Assembly: GCA_039738635.1 (NCBI GenBank)
Contig: JBCLLN010000017.1
Location: forward strand, 1 to 13,223
Reading direction: 5' to 3'
Length of the DNA stretch: 13,223 bases
From: JBCLLP01 sp039738635
GTDB taxonomy: Bacteria > Patescibacteriota > Saccharimonadia > CAILAD01 > BJGX01
Position numbers and translations under genes: made by a program. Position 1 is the first letter of the stretch, and every line of letters starts with the position of its first letter. The notes under the pieces are model-generated. The model did not search any database. It was given only the letters and a program-made list of their open reading frames with translations, and was not told where the DNA came from. Positions 1 through 8,239 of the stretch are shown here, in pieces.

Positions 1-212
1 GGGCTCTAGAAAATATCCTCCCCGACATCGAACATCAGAAAGCTAATTAACTACTTGAATGCTCTATATTTAAAATGTGTCTGAACCCTATTACGATAGT
101 AATAGAGTGAGTTTATTTTAAATAAGAAAGAGAGGTAGTAATTAGTGCTTCTAAATGTGAGCCAAAGTCGGGTGGTTTTGCTCCACTTTTGCCATCAAAA
201 GTGGATACTAAT
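1..212. repeat. Structured intergenic repeat module A
   Basis: Non-coding stretch downstream of the fibre gene. It starts with a 39-nt block (3-41) that recurs at 8653-8690 with one 1-nt indel. Next comes a stem of 10 perfect pairs, TATTTAAAAT (67-76) with ATTTTAAATA (115-124), enclosing a second hairpin CTATTAC-GATA-GTAATAG (88-105). A conserved segment around 148-180 (GTGAGCCA, then GGTTTTG) leads into a 10-bp hairpin at 182-205. The same blocks occur in the same order in module B and partly in module C. The 13-mer AGCTAATTAACTA (41-53) also occurs in module C (8299-8311). No open frame of interest was seen. Its nature is unknown: it could be a non-autonomous mobile element or a structured RNA. 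Confidence 0.7.
182..205. terminator. Hairpin after the fibre gene, possible terminator
   Basis: Perfect 10-bp stem TCCACTTTTG / CAAAAGTGGA with loop CCAT, 12 nt beyond the stop codon of the minus-strand fibre gene. Its position fits a transcription stop for that gene. Neither side carries a convincing T-tract, and the same hairpin type recurs inside modules B and C away from gene ends. It may therefore be a structural part of the module rather than a dedicated terminator. Confidence 0.4.
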
Positions 213-217
213 ATAGG

Positions 218-541
218 TTACTGCTTCATAATGGCCTGCCAGCCAAAGGACTTAGCCTCCGCCTGCACGCTCTCTAGCTCAATATTAAAGCCGGTGGTGG
301 TCTCATTCGTTACCCAGTAGCCGCCACTTATAGGGCCCTTAGGGGTAGTAGTTACCACTGGCACTGTGGCTAGGGGCTTACTATAGTTTATACGTATGGT
401 GCTAGCACCAGCTGGCAGAGTGGCAATACCGGCAGTGTCGCTGTTAAATGTTACATCACCACTAAAGATAGTCTTGCCAATAAAGGTAGCCTGGCCATTA
501 ACTAGTAGCTGGCCATTGAGTGTAAGAGGGCCGTTAATAAC
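218..541 (-). other. C-terminal beta domain beyond S74 (within fibre gene)
   Basis: Encodes roughly the last 108 residues. A short stretch with LTLNG-type strands (LNGQLLVNG) is followed by a domain whose pattern resembles small lectin-like beta sandwiches: TIRINYSKPLATVPVV, then a GFNIEL strand, and a final FGWQAI. The F-x-W-x-A ending and spaced strands recall H-type lectin domains, but that assignment is by eye only. In S74 proteins the chaperone domain usually closes the polypeptide, so a further domain after it is worth noting. Confidence 0.45.
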
Positions 542-3500
542 AACAACGGCATTGACATCGGCTAAGGCCTGCAAGGTATTCATACTTAGCACTGTCGTAG
601 ATAGATTATCGACCTTGGTGTTTAGGTCTTGGATGCCCTTAGCCAGTAAAGGGGTCAGCTTGCTATAGTCCACCTGCCAAGGGTTGAGCAACCTGCCATT
701 AGCATCTACCGCATCATTGCCGGGCGTTACTGCGTCGGGGAACAATCGGTAGAGCTCTTGGGCGATAAAGCCTGTATATATGGTATGGCTAGCATCAGAT
801 ATAATGCTATAATCACGCACCTTGAGGGCTAGCACGGTATTTAAATCATATTTAGTATCGGCTATGTTTTCTTTTAATCGCCTATCAGAAGTTGTATTAA
901 AGGCAACACCTGCACCACTATTAGTGATACTGCCCACTGATGTGCCTGCATCCGTAAAATTCATATACCTTTGGGTGTCAGCGGAGGGAACTTCTATCCT
1001 GATGCCGTCGCCTGTGACTGCAGTCAAACCAGTGGCGCTAACAAATAATGCACTGCCTGTTGTAGTTGAGTTAGCAGTTATAGTAACGGCATCTGTGGTG
1101 GTACCGGTGCTACTAACATGAAGCGCGGAACTTGGTGTAACGGTTCCAATCCCAACGCTGGTGCTAGTTGTACAACCATTGACGCCATTAATACACCCCA
1201 GTATCAAACTATCACTCTGGCTTACGACAGCATAAGTGCCGATAGCGGTGGCGTTTTGCAACTGCGTGGCTGTACCAGGGCCAGCATTGTAGCCGATGAA
1301 GGTGTTGAAACTGCCAGTGGTATTAGCGTTTCCAGCTACGGATGTATAGCCGGCTTGGTAACCAAGGCCAATGTTGTTACCGCCGGTGGTGTTGGAGTAG
1401 AGGGCCTGGTAACCAAGGCCAATGTTGTTACCGCCAGTGGTGTTGGAGTTGAGGGCGTTGAAGCCGATGGCGGAGTTTTGGTCGCCAAAGGTGTTGGAAT
1501 AGAGGGCGTAGTTGCCGATTGCGGAGTTGTTGCTGCCAGTGGTGTTGGAGTAGAGGGTGCTGACGCCGAGGGCGAAGTTTTGGGAACCTGTGTTGTTGAG
1601 GTAGAGGGCGTTGCGGCCGATGGCGGAGTTGTTGAATCCGGTGGTGTTGAAGTAGAGGGCATGGTAGCCGAGGGCGGAGTTTTGGTAACCAGTGGTGTTG
1701 GAGTTGAGGGCGTTGCGGCCTAAGGCGGAGTTGTAGTCGCCGGTGGTGTTGAAGCGGAGGGCCTGGAGGCCGAAGGCGGAGTTGCCGTTGCCGGTGGTAT
1801 TGGAGGTGAGGGCGCTGAAGCCGAAGGCGGAATTGGAGCTGCCGGTGGTGTTGGAGTAGAGAGCCTGGAAGCCGAGGGCGGAGTTGTAGTCGCCGGTGGT
1901 ATTGGAGCGGAGGGCCTGGACGCCGAGGGCGGAGTTGTAGTCGCCGGTGGTGTTGAGGTAGAGGGCCTGGAAGCCGAGGGCGGAGTTGGCCTCGCCAGTG
2001 GTATTGGAGCGGAGGGCCTGGACGCCGAGGGCGGAGTTGTAGTCGCCGGTGGTGTTGGAGTAGAGGGCCTGGAAGCCGAGGGCGGAGTTGTAGTTGCCGG
2101 TGATGTTGGCCCGACCAGAATCGACACCAATAAAGGTGTTGTTAAGGGTTATTCCGCCAGCCCGAAATTCAATTCCGCCGGTGCCATCAGAGTTCCTAAC
2201 AGCTAGTACATTATTTGCTAAAGTGATGAGTTGGACCGATACCGCCGAGATTACTCCGTCGAAGTCAGTAGTAGGCGTAAAGGTTAATGGTCCGGTGCCT
2301 GTGGTAGTAATGACTACAGTGTGTAAAGTTTGATTAGCGCCCAGGGCCGGACCAGAGACACCACCGATACTTGGTGTAACTGTATTAGTTGCGGTGGTAT
2401 TAGAAGCGATAGTAAAGGTAATTTGATAGGTTGTTGCGGTAATGACGCCCCCGGTCGGGTTGTTGGTATTGTTGGCTATAACTGCAGTCGTGTTGCCGAC
2501 GGTGTGGGTGGCAGCAGTGCTGCTTTCGCTAGCCCAGCCGGCGGAGTTGGCCCAGTAAGTGGTGTCATTGAAGGCAGTGGATCCTATATTAGACCCGATT
2601 GTGGCCGCCGAGTTGATGCCGCTAACATTGACGGCACCAGAACCAGCCCGGAGGTTCAGTGCGGTTGCACCGGTAATGTTACCAATGTTTAAGGTTTGAG
2701 CAACGGCGTTGTTACCAATGTTTAGGCTACCAGTACCTTGAGTAGTTATAGATAGATTGCCGGTACCAGACTGGAGGGTGAGAGTGCTGGCGTTAGTGCT
2801 AGAACCTACGGTTACAGCTCTGCTATTAGCGCCAGATCCAGTACCTATGTTGATGGCACCTGTCTGAGCGGTGCCACCGATGCTGATGGTACCATCAGTG
2901 AAAGCTGAGCCTATGTTGACGGCACCGGCAGTGTTGGCATTAGCAATACTGACTGTAGTAGCACCCGCACCGTTTCCAATCAGGACTGAGTTAGTGGCAG
3001 AAGAAGAACCGAGAGTAATTCCACCGGTACCAGCCGTAGCACCAATGTTAATAGTGCCGGCTGTACCAGGGAGTAAGTCAATTCCCGAAGTTGAACCTCC
3101 AATACCACCAATACCCGTACCACCCCTAATAATAGTCACTCCAGTAGTCTGACCAGTACTACCAATGGTAATGTTTCCAGTTCTAACGGCCGAGCCACCA
3201 CCGATGCTGATGGTACCGCTGGTCATGGCTGTGCCTATGTTAACGGCACCGGCAGTGTTGGCATTAGCAATACTGACTGTAGTAGCACCGGCACCGTTTC
3301 CAATATTGACTGAGTTAGTGGCAGATGATGAACCAAGGGTTATGATGCCGGTACCAGCCAAAGCACCAATGTTAATAGTGCCGGCTGTACCGGGGAGTAA
3401 GTCAATTCCCGAAGTTGAACCTCCAAGAGCACCAGTACCCGTACCACCCCTAATAATAGTCACTCCACCAGTCTGACCAGTACTACCAATGGTAATGTTG

Positions 3501-6500
3501 GTCGTCCTGACAGCTGCGCCACCACCAATACTAATGGTACCAGTGGTCATGGCTGTGCCTATGTTAACGGCACCCCCAGTTTGAGCATTGCCAATGTTGA
3601 CTGTAGTAGCACCGGCACCGTTTCCAATATTGACTGAGTTAGTGGCAGATGATGAACCAAGGGTTATGATGCCGGTACCAGCCAAAGCACCAATGTTAAT
3701 AGTGCCGGCTGTACCGGGGAGTAAGTCAATTCCCGAAGTTGAACCTCCAAGAGCACCAACACCCGTACCACCCCTAATAATAGTCACTCCAGTTGTCTGA
3801 CTACTACCACCAATAGTTAGTGCACCAGTGGTCAGACCTGTGCCTATATTTATGGCTCCGGTGGTGGCGTTTAAGTTAATGGACCCTAATCCGAAGCCAC
3901 CGCCACCAGCTATATCAACGTTGCCACCCACAAATCCACCACCTCCAGTCAAGCTAACCGTGCCGCCGGTGTAGACCCCAGCAAGACTCGTACCCCCTAC
4001 TATTGCTACCGCACCACCATTGCCCGCGGTGGTACCACCAGCACCCCCTTTTATATCAACGATGCCACCTGTGGCAGTCCCCAATGCTGCTCCCCCTCGT
4101 ATTACCACGGGGCCACCGTTATTATCACCGCCTGAGCCAACTCCACCGGCTAGGTTCAAGGTGGCGCCCGTGGCATTGACAGCCGATATTGTCCCCCCTT
4201 TTATAGTAACGGTGCCACCACCAAAAATGCCACCACCCCCTGCTATATTAACGACGCCGCCATACCAGCCACCACTACCCCCTGCTATATCAACGGTGCC
4301 ACTTGTGCCAGACCCCACTCCTACTCCCCCTAGTATTACCACGGCACCGCCACTACTATTACCAGCTGCGGCAGCTCCAGCAGTAAGGTTCAAAGCGCCA
4401 CCAGCGCCCGTGGTGGAACCACCCTGCCCTGCAACAATACTAAGCGCATAGCCAGCAGTAGATGCTGCGGATTGGGCGATGCTTATACTGTGGGCTCCGT
4501 CGTTAGTAAAGCTTACATTCCCACCCACAGTTACCAAGCCAGTGCCAACTGTTAGGGTGTTGGCGCCACTAACGCTGGTAGTGCCATTAGAAGTTAATCC
4601 GCCTGATGCCGTAATCAATCCTGAAATAGTCGGAGTAGCAGTCCAGGCAGTCGAACCAAAGGTGATAGTTACTCCAGCCCTACCTACGGTTAGTCCAGTA
4701 GCATTGGTTCCTCCAACAGTGAGTGATGCAATTGAATCAAGAACCAAAGTTCCCGTTGTTGCTGTTTGAATTGTTAAGTTGCCTGATGTGTTTGTCCAAC
4801 TAGATGTTCCCCCTGAAGCGATGACCAGTGCGCCTGTTGAGTTGCCGAGATTGACAGTGTTGCCTGCTGTGGCTGCTAGGGTGACATTGCCTGAAACGGT
4901 CAGTCCGCCTGTACCCTGGAGTAAGCCGCTGCCAGCGTTAACGCCTACGCCAACAATGGCGCCAGCATTAGAGACGCTGAAGTTAGGGGCTACTATAAGA
5001 TTGCCGAAGGTACCGGTGAAGTTAATGCCAGTAGTGAAGGTGCCACCGGACTGGGTTAGCTGTAAACCATTAGTGGTAGTACCTAGGGTGTTGGTAACAT
5101 TAACGCCGTTAGTGGTAGTACCGCCGGTACCATTACGGTTGAATAATATGCCGTTAGTTTGGGTACCAGCTGTGTTCGTAGCTGTTAGAGTAGCTGAGTT
5201 ACCGGTGCCGGCACCAAGGACATTCAGCACTGCCCCGCTAGCGCTGGCATACTGTTGGTTGAGCTCCAGAATGTTTGCTGTGTCGGTACATACACCGCTA
5301 CCAGTAGGATCACAGTTGGATGATAGTGTGGCTAAATCTCCACTAACAGTGAAGGTTGCCGCAACAGATACACCGTTACTACGGGCAACATACAGGTAAT
5401 TACCTGTATCGTTTATAGATGTAGTTCCTGAAGTAATGTTCCTGATAGGGGCAACGTTTAATATTCTACCGGTGAAAGCTGGAGGTGAAGTTTGCGAGGT
5501 ACCGCTTAAACTGACACTATTGCCTGAGGTTATACCTGCCGTGGCAACAACTAACCCTGCGCCAGTGGTAATTGCACTATTAATATGAATTCCAAAACCC
5601 GTATTTATACCTGTAATATTTATGCCATTTCCTGCTGCCACTTGGCTAATCTGAAGCGCTCCAGCTGTAGACCCAGCATCTGAATTTGAAAGTTGTAATA
5701 ATCCTACGGAGTTATTGTTAGTGGCATCACTAGCCTGGCTAACGGTTAGTGGATAGCTGCTACGGGCGCCACCGGACAGCGTTGAGGTGACAGTCAGGCC
5801 AAAGCTCGCGGCGGCGTCAATTGTAGAGTTCTGTACTAAGGCACCACCCAATTGGATGGTATTAGCCGTATTAGTCAGACCATTATTAAAGGACAACGGT
5901 GCTTGATAACCAGCACAGACACTACCAGTAGTACAGACTGTGCCAGTTTCGTTGGGTAGGGTAATGACCCTGAGACCACCAGTTGAAATACCGGTTATTT
6001 GGAATCGGTTAGTAGCCGGTGTGAGTGAGCTACCCGAAAGGTAGAGATCGGAGAATGGTAGCGTTGATACACCGAGGCTTAATCCACCAGGAGACGAGGG
6101 CTGTAAGACGGAGCTTAGAGATACCGTGCCAAGGTTACTAAGAGTGTTATTGGCATAACTACAGTTATTGGTATCAATACAAACTATACCACTAGCGTCA
6201 GGCAAGGTAATAGTTCTTGGTCCGGTGGCGGAACCAGTAAACCTGAAGTTGTTGGTAGCCGTGCCGCCTAGATACAAATCTCTGAACGGATTGGCGTTTG
6301 AGCCGAGATCGATAGTACTACTACCGGACAGTAGTGAAGTATTTATAGCAACTCCACTTAAGTTAGATAGTTGGGCATTAGCACCACTACCACCTGCACC
6401 AAAGCAGTTACCAGAACTGGTACAAATGTCGTAGGTATTAATACCGGCCGACAGTAGTTGGTAAGTGGTAATATCACCACCAGCTAGTAGGCTAAAGCCA

Positions 6501-8020
6501 CCAGTATTGGTGGTTAATGAATTAGCGCCTGAGCCAACTTTAAGTGAACCATTAACAGTAGCAATTGAACCAGACTCAGAAATTATGGAGTCTACTATGC
6601 CGAAAGCAGATGAGAACTTAGCTAGAGTTCCTGCGGTGCCACCAGTGCTAGTCACTCCGCCACCCACTCCTGGACAATTGCCTGAGGTGGTACAAATGTC
6701 GTAAGAGCCACCAGCCACACTAGTATCGAAGTTGTAGCTAACGTTTTGAGTTGGGGTGCCGGTGAAGCCAATTGTAGTAATAAAGCCAGTACCACTATCG
6801 GTAGATTGAATAGTTGAGCTAGAGCTACCCTGCAAAGTAAAGGTATTGGTGGCTAAACCGATTGTCAGAGCACCAGTTGGGGTGATGGTGTTGGTAATAA
6901 GTTCGGCAACTGTTACTAGACTGCTGAGAGTATCTACATTAAGTACATTAACAGCACCAGCGTTCTTAACTGAGAAGGCGCTAGTGGAGTTGATACCATT
7001 TTGGAAGACTTGGGTATTACCTACGAATGTTTGGTTGCTGAGAGCTAGCTTTGCTACGCCTGTTAAGGTAGTGCCATCACCATAGTAGCTACCAGCCACA
7101 ATCACACCAGATATATGAGCGTTGCCAGTCTGGGCAATACCAGGGGTAATAGCTTGCAGCTCTATATAATTACCACCAGAGCTGGGCGCGTAGCCAGTAC
7201 AGACACTACCAGTAGTACAGACTGTGCCAGTTTCATTAGGGAAGATGATGGTCTTACTATTAGTGGCGGTACTAGATAGTAGTGTGGTAGTAAAGGCATT
7301 ACCAGCATTGTGAATAACAATTGAACCGGCGATGGTGTTGGCAGTGCCTAGGGTCAGGCTAGCCCCATTGACAGCTAGGCTGCCAGTAAAGTTAGCGGCA
7401 CTAGAGATTGTTTGGCCGTTAATAGCGCCCGAGGTTAAGGTACCGCCAATAGTTAGGCTACCAGAAAAGGTATTATTACCACTAAAGGTTTGGTTGGCAT
7501 CAAGCAAGGCGACATTGCCACTAAGGTATTGATCGCCAAGGATGCCGGCGTTGATATTGCTAGCGTTCTGGTAAAAGCTACCGGGCTGGGAATTAAGCCT
7601 GGTGGCATTAACATTGCTAAGGTCTGCGCCATCACCGTTAAATGACTTGGCGGTGAGGTTGTTGGTGATATTAGCATCGCCATTGACTTGCAGTAACCCC
7701 AAGCCCTGAAGGCTAGCTGGTGTGCCACCTAGCCCCGATAAATCCACACTGGTAGTACCGACAGTATTGGCTAGCTTGCTCTTTTGGGCTGCTTGGTAGC
7801 TTTTAAGATAGCTGGTATATACAAAAAACAAGGCCACAGCCGATAGGGCAAGTAAGGCCAGAACGCTCAGTAGGCCAGCTAGCTTACTGTTAATTTTACG
7901 GCTCGTGATTGTCTGGGCGGTAGTGGCTTGAGTGGTAGCGGCAGTATTAAAAGTGCTTTCATCGAGTAATGGGTGAGAGTCTATTTGGCCACTCATTAGG
8001 CTAGATTTGATATTATCCAA
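218..8020 (-). CDS. Giant membrane-anchored fibre/adhesin-like protein with S74 chaperone domain
   Basis: Predicted surface fibre of 2600 residues counted from TTG at 8020. Residues 1-46 are a Ser/Thr-rich cytoplasmic tail ending in RKINSK. Residues 47-70 form one hydrophobic helix, so the topology is N-in with the rest outside. Tail-fibre-like GDG-x-x-L motifs occur at about 129 and 313. Cys-X5-Cys pairs lie near 274, 445, 535, 615 and 698. A Gly-rich, likely beta-helical region spans about 1194-1404, 108-residue repeats about 1408-1725, a globular beta domain about 1800-1940, and 17-residue repeats 1972-2249. The peptidase S74 motif SDRRLKENI begins at 2378, followed by a predicted coiled coil (about 2455-2490) and an extra C-terminal beta domain (about 2494-2600). 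In phage tailspikes S74 drives trimerisation and then cleaves itself off, so a trimeric fibre is inferred. Attachment to a host or surface is a guess from architecture. The start is uncertain (see 8021-8125). Confidence 0.88.
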   Translation of the reverse strand: MDNIKSSLMSGQIDSHPLLDESTFNTAATTQATTAQTITSRKINSKLAGLLSVLALLALSAVALFFVYTSYLKSYQAAQKSKLANTVGTTSVDLSGLGGTPASLQGLGLLQVNGDANITNNLTAKSFNGDGADLSNVNATRLNSQPGSFYQNASNINAGILGDQYLSGNVALLDANQTFSGNNTFSGSLTIGGTLTSGAINGQTISSAANFTGSLAVNGASLTLGTANTIAGSIVIHNAGNAFTTTLLSSTATNSKTIIFPNETGTVCTTGSVCTGYAPSSGGNYIELQAITPGIAQTGNAHISGVIVAGSYYGDGTTLTGVAKLALSNQTFVGNTQVFQNGINSTSAFSVKNAGAVNVLNVDTLSSLVTVAELITNTITPTGALTIGLATNTFTLQGSSSSTIQSTDSGTGFITTIGFTGTPTQNVSYNFDTSVAGGSYDICTTSGNCPGVGGGVTSTGGTAGTLAKFSSAFGIVDSIISESGSIATVNGSLKVGSGANSLTTNTGGFSLLAGGDITTYQLLSAGINTYDICTSSGNCFGAGGSGANAQLSNLSGVAINTSLLSGSSTIDLGSNANPFRDLYLGGTATNNFRFTGSATGPRTITLPDASGIVCIDTNNCSYANNTLSNLGTVSLSSVLQPSSPGGLSLGVSTLPFSDLYLSGSSLTPATNRFQITGISTGGLRVITLPNETGTVCTTGSVCAGYQAPLSFNNGLTNTANTIQLGGALVQNSTIDAAASFGLTVTSTLSGGARSSYPLTVSQASDATNNNSVGLLQLSNSDAGSTAGALQISQVAAGNGINITGINTGFGIHINSAITTGAGLVVATAGITSGNSVSLSGTSQTSPPAFTGRILNVAPIRNITSGTTSINDTGNYLYVARSNGVSVAATFTVSGDLATLSSNCDPTGSGVCTDTANILELNQQYASASGAVLNVLGAGTGNSATLTATNTAGTQTNGILFNRNGTGGTTTNGVNVTNTLGTTTNGLQLTQSGGTFTTGINFTGTFGNLIVAPNFSVSNAGAIVGVGVNAGSGLLQGTGGLTVSGNVTLAATAGNTVNLGNSTGALVIASGGTSSWTNTSGNLTIQTATTGTLVLDSIASLTVGGTNATGLTVGRAGVTITFGSTAWTATPTISGLITASGGLTSNGTTSVSGANTLTVGTGLVTVGGNVSFTNDGAHSISIAQSAASTAGYALSIVAGQGGSTTGAGGALNLTAGAAAAGNSSGGAVVILGGVGVGSGTSGTVDIAGGSGGWYGGVVNIAGGGGIFGGGTVTIKGGTISAVNATGATLNLAGGVGSGGDNNGGPVVIRGGAALGTATGGIVDIKGGAGGTTAGNGGAVAIVGGTSLAGVYTGGTVSLTGGGGFVGGNVDIAGGGGFGLGSINLNATTGAINIGTGLTTGALTIGGSSQTTGVTIIRGGTGVGALGGSTSGIDLLPGTAGTINIGALAGTGIITLGSSSATNSVNIGNGAGATTVNIGNAQTGGAVNIGTAMTTGTISIGGGAAVRTTNITIGSTGQTGGVTIIRGGTGTGALGGSTSGIDLLPGTAGTINIGALAGTGIITLGSSSATNSVNIGNGAGATTVSIANANTAGAVNIGTAMTSGTISIGGGSAVRTGNITIGSTGQTTGVTIIRGGTGIGGIGGSTSGIDLLPGTAGTINIGATAGTGGITLGSSSATNSVLIGNGAGATTVSIANANTAGAVNIGSAFTDGTISIGGTAQTGAINIGTGSGANSRAVTVGSSTNASTLTLQSGTGNLSITTQGTGSLNIGNNAVAQTLNIGNITGATALNLRAGSGAVNVSGINSAATIGSNIGSTAFNDTTYWANSAGWASESSTAATHTVGNTTAVIANNTNNPTGGVITATTYQITFTIASNTTATNTVTPSIGGVSGPALGANQTLHTVVITTTGTGPLTFTPTTDFDGVISAVSVQLITLANNVLAVRNSDGTGGIEFRAGGITLNNTFIGVDSGRANITGNYNSALGFQALYSNTTGDYNSALGVQALRSNTTGEANSALGFQALYLNTTGDYNSALGVQALRSNTTGDYNSALGFQALYSNTTGSSNSAFGFSALTSNTTGNGNSAFGLQALRFNTTGDYNSALGRNALNSNTTGYQNSALGYHALYFNTTGFNNSAIGRNALYLNNTGSQNFALGVSTLYSNTTGSNNSAIGNYALYSNTFGDQNSAIGFNALNSNTTGGNNIGLGYQALYSNTTGGNNIGLGYQAGYTSVAGNANTTGSFNTFIGYNAGPGTATQLQNATAIGTYAVVSQSDSLILGCINGVNGCTTSTSVGIGTVTPSSALHVSSTGTTTDAVTITANSTTTGSALFVSATGLTAVTGDGIRIEVPSADTQRYMNFTDAGTSVGSITNSGAGVAFNTTSDRRLKENIADTKYDLNTVLALKVRDYSIISDASHTIYTGFIAQELYRLFPDAVTPGNDAVDANGRLLNPWQVDYSKLTPLLAKGIQDLNTKVDNLSTTVLSMNTLQALADVNAVVVINGPLTLNGQLLVNGQATFIGKTIFSGDVTFNSDTAGIATLPAGASTIRINYSKPLATVPVVTTTPKGPISGGYWVTNETTTGFNIELESVQAEAKSFGWQAIMKQ
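626..889 (-). other. Peptidase S74 intramolecular chaperone domain (within fibre gene)
   Basis: Covers about residues 2378-2465. The hallmark S-D-R-R-L-K-E-N-I is intact, with the serine codon at 887-889. It is followed by the typical YTGFIAQEL and the FPDAV segment. In the endosialidase/tailspike family this domain templates trimeric beta-helix folding. A Ser/Lys dyad in this motif then cuts just before the serine; both residues are present (S2378, K2383). Cleavage here would release a 223-residue fragment containing the coiled coil and the C-terminal beta domain. Confidence 0.85.
1274..2107 (-). repeat. 16 tandem 51-bp (17-residue) repeats inside the fibre gene
   Basis: Each unit reads close to NTTG-x-x-NSALG-x-x-ALYS. 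Sixteen units plus one 6-residue insertion (TSVAGN-type, in unit 15) account exactly for the 834 bp. The first five units are nearly identical at DNA level: about 58 bp starting at 1898 recur at 2000, a 102-bp (two-unit) offset. Later units are more diverged. Such N-T-G / A-x-G repeats are common upstream of S74 domains and resemble the short left-handed coil repeats of trimeric adhesin heads. Because the unit is a multiple of three, gain or loss of units keeps the frame. Confidence 0.92.
2845..3799 (-). repeat. About three tandem 324-bp (108-residue) repeats inside the fibre gene
   Basis: Unit starts fall at 3799, 3475 and 3151, exactly 324 bp apart, each opening with Q-T-T/G-G-V-T-I-I-R-G-G. 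The core reads SGIDLLPGTAGTINIG and then SSATNSV-x-IGNGAGATT. Bases 3274-3434 and 3598-3758 are identical over 161 bp, pointing to a recent duplication or gene conversion. The third unit diverges towards its end. The period and the GTINIG/GTISIG strands suggest a beta-solenoid stalk. Confidence 0.9.
3810..4440 (-). repeat. Degenerate Gly-rich beta-solenoid repeats inside the fibre gene
   Basis: Encodes about residues 1194-1404. The pattern GG-x-V-x-I-x-GG-x-G recurs roughly every 18-24 residues (VDIAGGSGG, VNIAGGGG, VTIKGG, VVIRGG, VDIKGG, VAIVGG, VSLTGG, VDIAGGGG). Alternating hydrophobic residues flanked by glycine turns fit a parallel beta-helix rung. There is no exact DNA repeat, unlike the two arrays closer to the C-terminus, so this region is older or under diversifying change. 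Confidence 0.7.
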
Positions 8021-8125
8021 GCTACTGGGGGTAACCTTAATACTATCCTCAACAGCTGTGGCTGGCTGAGAATTAGGAGTGCTAGGCTGGGGGTTTGGGG
8101 TGTTTTTAAATAGCTTAGTAATTAT
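8021..8125 (-). other. In-frame upstream extension of the fibre gene without ATG/GTG
   Basis: Upstream of the TTG at 8020 the reading frame stays open for 35 codons to a TAA at 8126-8128. It encodes a Pro/Ser/Thr/Asn-rich peptide containing TKLFKNTPNPQPSTPNSQP, which looks like a natural cytoplasmic tail. The only possible starts near its beginning are ATA (8123-8125) and ATT (8120-8122). A GAGGG (8135-8139) sits 9 nt before the ATA. By contrast, TTG at 8020 has only a TTAAGG 14 nt away, and ATG at 7994-7996 has no visible binding site. Either a rare start codon is used, an ATG was lost, or translation truly starts at TTG. Confidence 0.5.
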
Positions 8126-8190
8126 TTATATTTTCCCTCGGCTAATTACACTTAACCTTAGTATCTATTCTATTCTTTTATTTGGTATCT

Positions 8191-8219
8191 ATTTTATGCT
8201 TTTTTCCAGATAAGCACAA
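8191..8219 (-). promoter_or_regulatory. Candidate promoter of the fibre gene
   Basis: On the minus strand, TTGTGC (8214-8219) and TAAAAT (8191-8196) are 17 nt apart, a sigma70-like arrangement with 3/6 and 5/6 consensus matches. It lies about 65-70 nt upstream of the start of the open frame at 8125 and about 170 nt upstream of TTG 8020. That spacing fits a transcript covering the upstream extension. Confidence 0.45.
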
Positions 8220-8239
8220 GGGTAATTGGTGTGCAAATA

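Noticed and set aside
1274..2107. CRISPR-like direct repeats
   Set aside because: Units abut without spacers, are in frame, and encode a coherent 17-residue protein repeat.
1118..2130. Long open frames on the plus strand and in another minus frame across the 17-residue repeat region (Gly/Val-rich or Pro/Ser-rich)
   Set aside because: The repeat unit is a multiple of three and biased, so other frames stay open by periodicity. They lack domains and start signals, while the fibre frame is continuous with S74.
2871..5399. Several plus-strand open frames with Pro/Val-rich products
   Set aside because: They are antisense shadows of the Gly/Thr/Asn-rich fibre, where GG codons read as Pro on the other strand. 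No ribosome binding sites or recognisable domains.
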